Of a stretch of 64,000 nucleotides of DNA, positions 14,672 through 23,430 are shown piece after piece (position 1 is the stretch's first letter; each line of letters starts with the position of its first letter). This stretch comes from Negativicutes bacterium (GTDB lineage: Bacteria > Bacillota_C > Negativicutes > Sporomusales_B > JARLHX01), in assembly GCA_031292035.1 (NCBI GenBank), contig JARLHX010000423.1, positions 1-64,000 on the forward strand, read 5' to 3'. Position numbers and translations under genes: made by a program. Below the pieces are notes generated by a model. The model worked only from the letters and a program-made list of their open reading frames with translations, did no database searches and was not told the DNA's origin.

Positions 14672-17269
14672 ATGGCTCAAGATAAATTTACCCAAAAAGC
14701 CGCGGCTGCCATCCAGGAGGCGCAGCAGCTTGCCGCGATGAACTACCATCAGGAGTTGACCACCCGCCACCTCTTGCTGGCCCTTGTAAAGGACAACGAA
14801 GGCATCATTGCCTATATCCTGGCCCAACTATCGGTTGGGTACCAGCCTTTCCGGGCCAAACTGGAACAGCTGCTCAAGAATATTCCTGCTGTCCGGGGCC
14901 AGGAAGGCACTCTGCGGATGAGCACAGCCATGGTCCGGGTGATGGCGCTGGCTGAGAAGCAGGCGGCCGACATGAAGGATGAATATGTGAGTGTGGAGCA
15001 TCTTCTCCTGGCTGTTGTCGAAGACGGCGACAGCGATGTTGTCAGCGCCTGCCGGGAATTCGGCCTGTCGCGCAGCAGCATTCTCGCGGTCATCACCGCC
15101 TTTCGCGCCGGGAAAACGGTTACATCCGACAACCCGGAGGAAAGTATGCAGGCCCTGTCCAAATACGGCCGCAATCTGACCGATCTGGCCCGGGAGGGCA
15201 AACTGGACCCGGTCATCGGCCGGGATGAGGAAATACGCCGGGTGGTGGAAATTCTCTCCCGCCGCACCAAGAACAACCCGGTACTTATCGGCGAGCCCGG
15301 GGTGGGCAAAACGGCTATTGTCGAAGGCCTGGCTCGGCGGATCATCGCCGGCGACGTGCCGGAGGGACTGAAAAATAAAGCCATCTATTCTCTTGATCTC
15401 GGCGCCCTGCTGGCAGGGGCTAAATACCGGGGCGAATTCGAAGAACGGCTGAAAAATGTATTGGCCGAAGTCAGCAAAGCAGACGGCCAAATCATTCTGT
15501 TTATCGACGAGCTGCACACCGTTGTCGGCGCCGGCGCGGCCGAAGGGGCCATGGATGCAGGCAACATTCTAAAACCGATGCTGTCCCGGGGCGAGCTCCG
15601 CTGTATCGGCGCCACCACCCTCAATGAATACCGCAAGCATGTGGAAAAAGATGCTGCTCTAGAACGGCGTTTTCAGCCGATCATTGTCGATCAGCCCAGC
15701 GTGGATGACACTGTTTCCATCCTGCGGGGCCTGCGCGAACGCTATGAAATCCACCACGGCGTCAGAATCAAGGATGCCGCCCTGGTTGCCGCCGCCGCGT
15801 TGTCTGACCGCTACATTTCCGACCGCTTCCTGCCTGATAAGGCTATCGACCTAGTCGATGAAGCGGCTGCCAAACTCCGTACCGAGATCGACTCTATGCC
15901 CAGTGAACTTGACGAGGCCTTGCGCCGAGTCCTGCAGCTGGAAATCGAAGAACAGGCCCTGAAAAAGGAAAGTGATCCTGCCTCGCAGGAAAAACTGAAA
16001 CGCATCCGCGAAGAACTGGCTGATCTGAAACAGGCGGCCGACTCGCTGAAAGCGCAGTGGCAAATGGAAAAACAGGGCATCGTCCGGCTGCGCAATCTGA
16101 AGAAAGAGATTGAAACCGTCGGCACCGATATGGAAACCGCCGAACGAAACTATGATCTGAACCGGCTGGCTGAACTGAAATACGGCCGGCTGCCGGAACT
16201 GGAAAAGCGACTGAAAGGCGAAGAAGACCTACTGGCTGAAAAACGTTCTCATAAAGCCATGCTAAAGGAAGAGGTCGACGAAGACGACATCGCCAAGATC
16301 GTCAGCCGCTGGACCGGCATTCCGGTTACGAGGCTGCTGTCCGGTGAGCGGGAAAAACTCGGTCGGCTGGAATCGATTCTCCATGAGCGGGTGGTGGGCC
16401 AAGAAAGTGCCGTCACAGCCATCAGCGAGGCCATCATTCGCGCCAGGGCCGGCATCAAGGACCCCAATCGCCCCATTGGTTCCTTTATCTTCCTGGGACC
16501 CACCGGAGTAGGTAAGACCGAGCTGGCGAAAACGCTGGCCGAGGTGCTGTTTGACGATGAACGCAGCATGATCCGCATCGATATGAGCGAGTATATGGAG
16601 AAACACAGCGTTTCGCGGCTGGTCGGCGCCCCTCCCGGCTATGTAGGCTATGACGAAGGCGGACAGCTCACCGAAGCGGTGCGTCGCCGTCCCTATAGCG
16701 TCATTCTTTTGGACGAAGTGGAAAAAGCCCATAGCGACGTGTTCAACATTCTGCTGCAGATTTTGGATGACGGCCGCCTCACCGACGGCAAGGGCCGAAC
16801 GGTGAACTTCAAGAACACCGTCATCATCATGACCTCCAACATTGGCTCGCAGGAAATCCTCAACCAGGATTTTGCGGTCGCCAAAGAACGGGTTCTGGAA
16901 ATGATGAAAGGTCACTTCCGCCCCGAATTTCTCAACCGGATCGATGACATCGTGGTCTTTAGCGCCCTCACCCGCGATCAGGTTGCCGACATTGCCGCCA
17001 TTCTTCTTGAGAATCTTGGCAAACGCCTCAAGAAACAGCTGGCCATCAGTCTGTCCTGGGACGATAAAGCTCTGGATTTGTTGGCCAAGGAAGGCTATGA
17101 TCCCAATTTCGGGGCCCGACCGCTGAAGAGGCTTATCAGTCGACTGATTGAAACCGAGCTTGGCAAAAAGATCATCAAAGGCGAAGTCCCGGAAGGCGCT
17201 CATCTGGAGTTGAGCGCAGCTGGCGACAAAATCATCATCGATACCATGCTCGAACCGGAAAAAATGTAA
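14672..17269 (+). CDS. clpB: ATP-dependent disaggregase ClpB
   Basis: An 865-residue Hsp100 protein of normal ClpB length. In order: double Clp N-domain (residues 1-145), AAA+ domain 1 with Walker A GEPGVGKT at about 207-214, the long middle coiled coil (about 400-530) that separates ClpB from ClpA/ClpC, and AAA+ domain 2 with Walker A GPTGVGKT near residue 610 and the sensor-2 motif GARPLKR. ClpB pulls proteins out of aggregates together with DnaK and DnaJ, which fits the shared unit. The ribosome site is AGGAGG. Confidence 0.97.
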   Translation: MAQDKFTQKAAAAIQEAQQLAAMNYHQELTTRHLLLALVKDNEGIIAYILAQLSVGYQPFRAKLEQLLKNIPAVRGQEGTLRMSTAMVRVMALAEKQAADMKDEYVSVEHLLLAVVEDGDSDVVSACREFGLSRSSILAVITAFRAGKTVTSDNPEESMQALSKYGRNLTDLAREGKLDPVIGRDEEIRRVVEILSRRTKNNPVLIGEPGVGKTAIVEGLARRIIAGDVPEGLKNKAIYSLDLGALLAGAKYRGEFEERLKNVLAEVSKADGQIILFIDELHTVVGAGAAEGAMDAGNILKPMLSRGELRCIGATTLNEYRKHVEKDAALERRFQPIIVDQPSVDDTVSILRGLRERYEIHHGVRIKDAALVAAAALSDRYISDRFLPDKAIDLVDEAAAKLRTEIDSMPSELDEALRRVLQLEIEEQALKKESDPASQEKLKRIREELADLKQAADSLKAQWQMEKQGIVRLRNLKKEIETVGTDMETAERNYDLNRLAELKYGRLPELEKRLKGEEDLLAEKRSHKAMLKEEVDEDDIAKIVSRWTGIPVTRLLSGEREKLGRLESILHERVVGQESAVTAISEAIIRARAGIKDPNRPIGSFIFLGPTGVGKTELAKTLAEVLFDDERSMIRIDMSEYMEKHSVSRLVGAPPGYVGYDEGGQLTEAVRRRPYSVILLDEVEKAHSDVFNILLQILDDGRLTDGKGRTVNFKNTVIIMTSNIGSQEILNQDFAVAKERVLEMMKGHFRPEFLNRIDDIVVFSALTRDQVADIAAILLENLGKRLKKQLAISLSWDDKALDLLAKEGYDPNFGARPLKRLISRLIETELGKKIIKGEVPEGAHLELSAAGDKIIIDTMLEPEKM

Positions 17270-17285
17270 TCAGAGTCTAATAAAG

Positions 17286-17320
17286 AAAGAAGCCCGGCTC
17301 AGCCAGGCTTCTTTACTTTT
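17286..17320. terminator. Terminator between convergent clpB and htpG
   Basis: A 9-bp stem AAAGAAGCC / GGCTTCTTT followed by ACTTTTTACT on plus; A-rich on the left, so it is also usable for htpG. Confidence 0.8.
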
Positions 17321-19287
17321 TACTCTCTTTTGCCTGACTCAGCCATCAGGTTGGCGACTTTATTGGCAAAGCCGACAGGATCATCCGGAGCCAGTCCTTC
17401 CATCAGCAGGGCCTGACCGTACAGAAGGTCGCAGTAGTTTTTGAAGGCTTCGGAAGTGGAGCCTTTTTCATGCAATGTCTTCAGTACTGTAAAGACTTGA
17501 TGGTTGGGATTGAGTTCCAGAATCCGCTTGGCCTTCAGGCCGGCCTTGTCCATTTCCGACAGGATTTGTTCCATCGACAGACTAATGCCGCTATCGCCGC
17601 TGACCAGACAGACCGGGCTGGATTTCAGCCGATTGCTGATCTTGACCTCGGCGACGCTGCCGGTCAACTGTTCTTTGACGGCGCTGAGCAGCGACTCATT
17701 GTCTTTGGCCAATTGTTCGTTTTCTTTTTTTGCCTCCGGAGCATCGATGCCGTCCAGTTTCAGGTCGCCGCGGCTGATCGATTGGAACTTCTTGTCTTTG
17801 TATTCGCGCAAAGCCTCGACGGCAAACTCATCGACCCGGTCGAGGAGATAGAGGACTTCGATCCCTTTTTCCCGCAGCAGTTCCATCTGGGGCAGCCGTT
17901 CGGCCGCCAAGCGGTCCTTGCCGGTGGCATAGTAGATGACTGCCTGCCCTTCCGGCATACGGGCCACGTAATCAGCCAAGGTGGTCAATTCATCTGCCGA
18001 TTTGGAGGACGGGAACAGCAGAAGGTCCTGCAGCTTGGCCCGGTCGTCAAAGTTCGCGTAAACACCGCTTTTTAGAGCCTTGCCGTATTCTTGCCAAAAG
18101 GTTTCATATTTGGGGCGGTCTTTGCTTAACATGGTTTCCAGGGCTTTCAGCACGCTTTTCTCCAGGTTTTTGCCGACCTTTTGCAGTTGGCTGCTGTGCT
18201 GCAATAGTTCCCGGGAGATATTGAGAGAAAAGTCGGGAGAATCCACCAACCCCCGGACGAAGCGGAGATATTCCGGCAGAAAATCTTTATAATTGTCCAT
18301 AACGAAGACGTTGCGGGAGTAGAGGCGGATGCCGGAGGTGGACTCCCGCTGATAGAAGTCAAAAGGGGCATGGGTAGGGATAAACAGCACAGTGGTGTAT
18401 TCCACCGCGCCTTCGACCTTGGAATGGATGATCTCCAGCGGGTCTTCCCAGTCATGGAAGAGGTTTTTGTAGAGCTGGTGATACTCTTCTTTATCGATTT
18501 CATTTTTATTTCGTGTCCACAGGGGGGCCATCGAGTTGATGGTTCGAACTTCGACCGTTTCGGCCATCGGGGCGTCTTCGATTACTTTGCCGTCGGGGCC
18601 CTGCGGCTTTTCCTTGTCGACAAAGTTCATTTTTATCGGGTAGCGTATGTAGTCGGAAAACTTTTTGACAAGGCTTTGCAGTGTGAAGCGATTTGCAAAA
18701 TTGTCTGCAGGCTGATCGGCTGAGCTATACTCATCCTGCAGGGTCAGAATAATGGTTGTGCCGCGCGCCTCTTTGTCGCACTCCTCGATGGTGTAAGTGC
18801 CGTCCCCGGTTGACTCCCAGCGCACTCCCTTGGCCTCGCCGGGTGCGCGGGTCAGCAAGGTCACCTTTTGGGCCACCATGAAGGCCGAATAAAAGCCGAC
18901 GCCAAACTGACCGATGAGGTCGGTGGTGGAAGAAGATCCGCTGGCTTTCATCTTTTCCAGGAAGGATTTCGTGCCTGATTTGGCGATGGTGCCGATATTG
19001 TCCACCACTTCGTCGTAGGTCATGCCCATGCCGTTGTCCGAGATGGTCAGCGTTTTTGTGTTCTCGTCAGGGTGGAGAAAAATTTCGAATTCCTCATTCC
19101 CTTCGAGGAGAGCGTGGTTAGTCAGCGACTCAAAACGGAGCTTGTCGATGGCGTCCGAGGCGTTGGAAATTAGCTCCCGCAGGAAAATTTCCCGGTTGGT
19201 GTAAATGGAATGAATCATCAAATCCAGGAGTTGCTTGGTCTCTGTTTGGAATTCACGCGTTTCTTTGGCGAGGGGCGCTTGGGTCAT
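17320..19287 (-). CDS. htpG: Chaperone HtpG (bacterial Hsp90)
   Basis: A 655-residue Hsp90. The N-terminal GHKL ATPase contains FLRELISNASDAIDKLRFESL, DNGMGMT and IGQFGVGFYSAFMVA. The middle domain contains SGIRLYSRNVFVMDN and the catalytic arginine region RGLVDSPDFSLNISRELLQ; the C-terminal dimer domain follows (LELNPNHQVFTVLK). The start ATG follows AGGAGG. HtpG is an ATP-dependent chaperone in the cytosol. The perfect CIRCE 73 bp upstream puts it under HrcA control. It faces the dnaK-dnaJ-clpB unit. Confidence 0.97.
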   Translation of the reverse strand: MTQAPLAKETREFQTETKQLLDLMIHSIYTNREIFLRELISNASDAIDKLRFESLTNHALLEGNEEFEIFLHPDENTKTLTISDNGMGMTYDEVVDNIGTIAKSGTKSFLEKMKASGSSSTTDLIGQFGVGFYSAFMVAQKVTLLTRAPGEAKGVRWESTGDGTYTIEECDKEARGTTIILTLQDEYSSADQPADNFANRFTLQSLVKKFSDYIRYPIKMNFVDKEKPQGPDGKVIEDAPMAETVEVRTINSMAPLWTRNKNEIDKEEYHQLYKNLFHDWEDPLEIIHSKVEGAVEYTTVLFIPTHAPFDFYQRESTSGIRLYSRNVFVMDNYKDFLPEYLRFVRGLVDSPDFSLNISRELLQHSSQLQKVGKNLEKSVLKALETMLSKDRPKYETFWQEYGKALKSGVYANFDDRAKLQDLLLFPSSKSADELTTLADYVARMPEGQAVIYYATGKDRLAAERLPQMELLREKGIEVLYLLDRVDEFAVEALREYKDKKFQSISRGDLKLDGIDAPEAKKENEQLAKDNESLLSAVKEQLTGSVAEVKISNRLKSSPVCLVSGDSGISLSMEQILSEMDKAGLKAKRILELNPNHQVFTVLKTLHEKGSTSEAFKNYCDLLYGQALLMEGLAPDDPVGFANKVANLMAESGKRE

Positions 19288-19360
19288 GAGGAAGCCTCCT
19301 TGTCGTTTTTCATGGGGAACTTGTCCCCGAAATGGCTATAAACCTTTTGATAATTTGTCG

Positions 19361-19387
19361 TTAGCACTCTTAGACGCCGAGTGCTAA
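19361..19387 (-). promoter_or_regulatory. CIRCE operator (HrcA binding site)
   Basis: TTAGCACTC, nine bases, GAGTGCTAA: an exact match to the CIRCE consensus. It lies 74-100 bp upstream of the htpG start, in the 5' region of that gene. HrcA bound here represses transcription at normal temperature. Confidence 0.95.
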
Positions 19388-19757
19388 CGATTTTATCATA
19401 CCCATCGTCCGCTATTGTATCAACCGTAAATTGGGCTGATATTAAGGTTGTTTCGCCCAGTTTGCGCCGCTATGCGAAAAATAGCTTCCTGTAGCTCATG
19501 AAAGCTGAATTTTCCTGAATGATTCATAGTTTTTATTCCCCCTTGGGAATTTTTTGCAAGCTGGAGAAGGAAAGGGGGGAAGTTTGCAGAATGCTAGTAA
19601 TAATGAGCTGATAGGGACTATTTCGGGACATTCTCTCCCAAGATGCATATATGTGCTGAGCATACCTCTAGTAGTATTTAGATACTGCTAGGGGTTTTTT
19701 GTAGCCTTGTTTGCGCTGTGATTCCATAGAAGAAATGAGACTTTGAAGGGGGTTGAT
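19388..19757. other. Gap between htpG and rocB, with a terminator-like hairpin
   Basis: 370 bp without a gene. At 19665-19700 is a hairpin (CTAG and AGTAT arms with two G-T wobbles) followed by TTTTTT, terminator-like on plus although no gene precedes it. Its right half resembles the 40-nt box at 30567. It may be an attenuator in a rocB leader or the end of a small RNA. Confidence 0.5.
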
Positions 19758-21413
19758 ATGGTGGCTGAATTAGGAGAAAGAATCAAGGCGCTAGCCATCG
19801 AGTTGACAAAAACCCGGAGTATTGTGGGTACCGCCGGTGAACTGGTAATGGCCGAAAAGATCTATGATTATCTGCGGCAGCTGGACTACTTTCAGCGCCA
19901 TCCGGAGCAACTGCAGATGGTGCCGATTAGAGGCGATCAGCTGGGGCGGAAAAATGTGCTTGCCGTTGTCCGGGGCGAAAAGACGGCAACTTCCAAAACT
20001 CTTTTGTGTTTGGGTCATATCGACACTGTCGGTATCGACGACTATGCCGAACTCCGGGATTATGCCACCGACCCCGCGGTGTTGAAGAAGATGCTGCCAG
20101 CCATAAAATTCAGTGAGGAAACGCTGGCGGAAATAACCTCTGACGAATGGATCGTCGGCCGCGGCATTCTTGATATGAAAACAGGGGTGGCGGCGCTGAT
20201 GGTCATGATTGACGATTTTTCGCGACAGGCCGAAAAATTGGCGGGAAACCTGGTTTTTCTCGGCGTCCCTGACGAGGAGGGCAATTCGGCGGGGATGCTC
20301 TCGGCGGTCCAGGATTTAGCAGCCATGGCGAAGGAGAAGGACTGGGACTTTGTCGGCGCCATTGATACCGATTATACCACCTTCCGCTACCCGGGTGATA
20401 CCAACCGTTATGTGTACATCGGGACCACAGGCAAACTATTGCCGTGCTTTTTTCTCTATGGTGAAGAAACCCATGTCGGCGAGCCTTTTAACGGGCTTGA
20501 CGCCAATTTACTGGCCTCCGAGGTGTTGTACCAAATGGATCTGAGTACCGAGCTTTGCGACATTGTCGACGGCGAAGTCGCTTTGCCGCCGATCAGCCTC
20601 CACCAGCGGGACTTGAAAACCGAATACTCAGTCCAGACCGCTAATGCTGTAAATCTGTACTTCAACTATGCCACCCATGTCAGTCAACCGGACGAAGTAT
20701 TGGCAAAATGTAAGGCTAAGGCGGTTTCATCCTTTGAAAATGTCATCAAAAGACTTAATGAAGAATATGAAAAGTTCTGTGGGCTTAGCGCCATTCCCTA
20801 TCAAAGGCTGCCGTGGGAGGTCAATGTGCTGACCTATGAGGAGCTGTACCATAAAGTGAAGGCGGAAATGGGCGAAGAAATCGACCGGATCATCGAACAG
20901 CTCACCGAAGAGTTGCGCGCCCAAAAGGTGGATGATCGCGAATTTTCCTTTGCTATTGTCCAAGAAGTCCACAAACGCTGCTCTGATAAAAATTCCAAAA
21001 TCATCGTTTATTTTGCCCCGCCCTACTATCCCCATATTTATGTCAAAGATGAGGATGACAAAGGCAAAGTACTGCTCTCGGCTGTCAACAAGGCGGTCGG
21101 GGCAGTGAGAACCCGCTATGATTACAATATCATTACAAGGAAATTCTACCCTTATATCTCTGATCTGAGTTATTGCAGCATTGCCGGCAATGAGAGCGTC
21201 GCCAAACTGACCAGCAACATGCCGGCGTGGACCAGGCAATACACCCTGCCGGTGAGGGCTATCCAGGACATCAGTATGCCGGTGGTTAATATCGGTCCTT
21301 ATGGCAAGGATGCCCATAAGCTGTCTGAGCGGTTGAGCACGGCGTATTCTTTTGACGCCATGCCGCTGATCCTGCAAAAGACAATCGAAAATCTGCTACT
21401 CCATCACGACTAG
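19758..21413 (+). CDS. rocB: RocB-like M20-family peptidase (arginine utilisation)
   Basis: A 551-residue zinc hydrolase-fold protein. The metal-ligand motifs of the M20 family are visible: CLGHIDTVG, GRGILDMKTGVAAL and GVPDEEGNSAGM. The length and the long second half (about 250 residues after the catalytic part) match RocB of Bacillus, a member of the arginine/ornithine roc regulon whose reaction has not been established. The start is ATG at 19758 after AAGGGGGT, instead of the TTG five codons upstream. The stop is 18 bp from the cyclodeaminase-like gene, so the two are an operon. I infer a role in arginine or ornithine breakdown. Confidence 0.85.
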   Translation: MVAELGERIKALAIELTKTRSIVGTAGELVMAEKIYDYLRQLDYFQRHPEQLQMVPIRGDQLGRKNVLAVVRGEKTATSKTLLCLGHIDTVGIDDYAELRDYATDPAVLKKMLPAIKFSEETLAEITSDEWIVGRGILDMKTGVAALMVMIDDFSRQAEKLAGNLVFLGVPDEEGNSAGMLSAVQDLAAMAKEKDWDFVGAIDTDYTTFRYPGDTNRYVYIGTTGKLLPCFFLYGEETHVGEPFNGLDANLLASEVLYQMDLSTELCDIVDGEVALPPISLHQRDLKTEYSVQTANAVNLYFNYATHVSQPDEVLAKCKAKAVSSFENVIKRLNEEYEKFCGLSAIPYQRLPWEVNVLTYEELYHKVKAEMGEEIDRIIEQLTEELRAQKVDDREFSFAIVQEVHKRCSDKNSKIIVYFAPPYYPHIYVKDEDDKGKVLLSAVNKAVGAVRTRYDYNIITRKFYPYISDLSYCSIAGNESVAKLTSNMPAWTRQYTLPVRAIQDISMPVVNIGPYGKDAHKLSERLSTAYSFDAMPLILQKTIENLLLHHD

Positions 21414-21431
21414 CACAATAGGAGGTCTATC

Positions 21432-22529
21432 ATGGGTTTTCAATTACCGACTTATCGCGAACCTGATTTTACGGCGCAGCACTTTTGCCATTGCCCCAAT
21501 GTGACAGTGCAGCTTGTGGTGCGCACAGGGGTTGCTCCTGACAACTTTCACGGCACCACCATCTTCCCGGAATATTATAAAGTTGAGGGCACTTGGCATC
21601 TTTTAAGTCAAAGCCGGATGGACTGCGTGGTGGTACTGGGGGAAGGGGGAGCGCTGGAAGCAAAAGAAATCAGGCGGCTGCAAATCGGCGACCGGGTCAT
21701 CGTTGGCAGAACCGAAGACGGCAGTGCAGGAATATACATTCACACCAAAGGGTTCCGGGATGATTCGGCGGCAGCCGATGTTTTCGCTTTTCGCACCGGC
21801 AGGTCGCGGGAGACCTCCTATTCCCGGGACTATGATCGCCTCTATGATTTGCTGCGGTTTGAAAAGGAAAATGGGTATATTGTCTGGGTGCTGGGGCCGG
21901 CGGTTGTTTTTGATTCGGATTCCAAGCAGGCGATGATGGCGTTGATTGAAAGTGGCTATGTTCACGCGATATTGGCCGGTAATGCGCTGGCGGCCCACGA
22001 TTTGGAAGGCGCGGTGTTTCAAACGGCTCTTGGGCAGGATATCTATACCCAGGAAAGTAAGCCTGACGGTCATTACCACCATCTTGACGTTATCAACAGA
22101 GCCAGGAATTTTGAGTCGTTAGAACAATTTATCAATAACCTGAATTGCCCCGAAAGTGTCCTCGGGGTATGTGTCAAACATAAGGTTCCGGTTGTCTTGG
22201 CCGGGTCAATTCGTGACGACGGGCCGCTGCCTGGGGTGATAGCCGATGTATATGCCGCGCAAGATGCCATGCGGCAATATACCAAGAAGGCAACTACGGT
22301 GGTCTGTCTTGCCACCCAGCTTCATTCTATCGCCACAGGAAATATGACTCCTGCCTATCAGGTGATGGGCAATCGGGTCAGGCCGGTGTCTATCTTCAGT
22401 GTCGATGTATCCGAGTTTGCAGTGAACAAGCTGCGCGACCGGGGGACCCTCGAAGTGACTTCCATCGTAACCAATATTCAGGATTTCCTAGTGAATTTGC
22501 GGCGAAATCTGGTGTCAGACGGTAAATAG
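21432..22529 (+). CDS. LOR/SDH-domain protein, probable ornithine cyclodeaminase (TIGR00300 type)
   Basis: A 365-residue protein matching the family of the LOR/SDH bifunctional enzyme domain. The C-terminal half has the family signature VPVVLAGSIRDDGPLPGVIADVYAAQDAM, then CLATQLHSIATGNMTP and VDVSEFAVNKLRDRGT. Archaeal and cyanobacterial relatives (including the C-terminal part of ArgZ) are NAD-dependent ornithine cyclodeaminases that turn ornithine into proline and ammonia. That reaction fits the upstream rocB and would give an arginine-ornithine-proline route. The ribosome site is TAGGAGG. I am sure of the family, less sure of the substrate. Confidence 0.75.
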   Translation: MGFQLPTYREPDFTAQHFCHCPNVTVQLVVRTGVAPDNFHGTTIFPEYYKVEGTWHLLSQSRMDCVVVLGEGGALEAKEIRRLQIGDRVIVGRTEDGSAGIYIHTKGFRDDSAAADVFAFRTGRSRETSYSRDYDRLYDLLRFEKENGYIVWVLGPAVVFDSDSKQAMMALIESGYVHAILAGNALAAHDLEGAVFQTALGQDIYTQESKPDGHYHHLDVINRARNFESLEQFINNLNCPESVLGVCVKHKVPVVLAGSIRDDGPLPGVIADVYAAQDAMRQYTKKATTVVCLATQLHSIATGNMTPAYQVMGNRVRPVSIFSVDVSEFAVNKLRDRGTLEVTSIVTNIQDFLVNLRRNLVSDGK

Positions 22530-22540
22530 CAGCAGACAAG

Positions 22541-22568
22541 AAAAGCCCGGAGCAATCCGGGCTCTTTT
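22541..22568. terminator. Terminator between the cyclodeaminase-like gene and BKACE
   Basis: An 8-bp perfect stem AGCCCGGA / TCCGGGCT with A run before and TTTT after; it serves both convergent operons. Confidence 0.85.
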
Positions 22569-22594
22569 GTTTATGTGTCATTGAATGACTGGTC

Positions 22595-23410
22595 CTATTC
22601 GCGAATGCCCCAGATGCGCAAAACATCCGCCGGGGTGGCGATCTCACGGCCCATGGCTCTGGCGATATTTGCGATGCGCTCCACCAGGGCAACATTGGTG
22701 GCCAAGACTCCCTTGCTATAGTAGAGATTGTCTTCTACGCCGACGCGAACATTGCCGCCCAGCCCCATGGCAATGACCGACAGGTTGACATGTTCCGGCC
22801 CGATGATCGATACCCCCCAGACCGAGTCGGGGGGGAGGCTTTCCACAAGGAAGAACAGGTTTTTGGGGGTTGCCGGCAGCGAGCCCTTGACTCCCAGCAC
22901 CAAATTGAAATGCAGGGGCGCTTTGATGAGCCCGGCTTTATGGAGTTGGACGGCGTTGTTGATCATCGCCGCGTCAAATATTTCGATTTCTGGCTTGGTG
23001 TTTTGCGCAAACATTGTTTTTGCTAGATGTTCGACCAGCACCGGATCGTTGAGATTGGCAGTCCGGGGAAAGTTGGAAGACCCGGTGGCCAAACTGGCGG
23101 AAGGCTGACCCAGCATGAGGGCGGCGGCTCTGGCCTCGGCGCTTTTGCCGGCACGGGCCCCGGTGGATATTTGCTTGATGATCGGGCAGCCGGTGGCCTC
23201 AATGGCACGGACAATTTCGGCGAAGAAGGCCAGTTCAGATGTGGGCATTCCTTCTTCGTCGCGGGCGTGGATGTGGGCGACAGATGCTCCTCTTTCATAG
23301 CAAGCAAGGACGTCCTCAGCAATTTCAGCCGCTGTGACCGGCACATGCGGGGTCAGACTCTTGGTCGGTACGTTTCCGGTTGGGGCGACAGTGATAATCA
23401 GTTTTTCCAT
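22595..23410 (-). CDS. 3-keto-5-aminohexanoate cleavage enzyme family (BKACE, DUF849)
   Basis: A 271-residue TIM-barrel protein. The zinc-binding HxH is in VAHIHARDEEG and the third ligand region is VGVEDNLYYSKG, both typical of beta-keto acid cleavage enzymes. These condense a beta-keto acid with acetyl-CoA to give acetoacetate and a new CoA ester. In lysine fermentation the substrate is 3-keto-5-aminohexanoate, but the family is broad and other lysine-pathway genes are absent here. It is 20 bp downstream of a class III aminotransferase on the same strand, suggesting that the aminotransferase prepares its keto acid substrate or handles the amino product. The start is the second ATG, better spaced from GGAGGG. 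Confidence 0.85.
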   Translation of the reverse strand: MEKLIITVAPTGNVPTKSLTPHVPVTAAEIAEDVLACYERGASVAHIHARDEEGMPTSELAFFAEIVRAIEATGCPIIKQISTGARAGKSAEARAAALMLGQPSASLATGSSNFPRTANLNDPVLVEHLAKTMFAQNTKPEIEIFDAAMINNAVQLHKAGLIKAPLHFNLVLGVKGSLPATPKNLFFLVESLPPDSVWGVSIIGPEHVNLSVIAMGLGGNVRVGVEDNLYYSKGVLATNVALVERIANIARAMGREIATPADVLRIWGIRE

Positions 23411-23430
23411 GAACATTGCCCTCCTTGATA

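Noticed and set aside
14812..17203. Long minus-strand frames across clpB (190, 229 and 313 codons).
   Set aside because: They are antisense shadows of a high-GC coding sequence; their translations resemble no protein family and clpB is certain.
19361..19387. A CIRCE in front of dnaK was also looked for.
   Set aside because: The only CIRCE in the window is at htpG; the dnaK upstream gap has no TTAGCACTC half-site.
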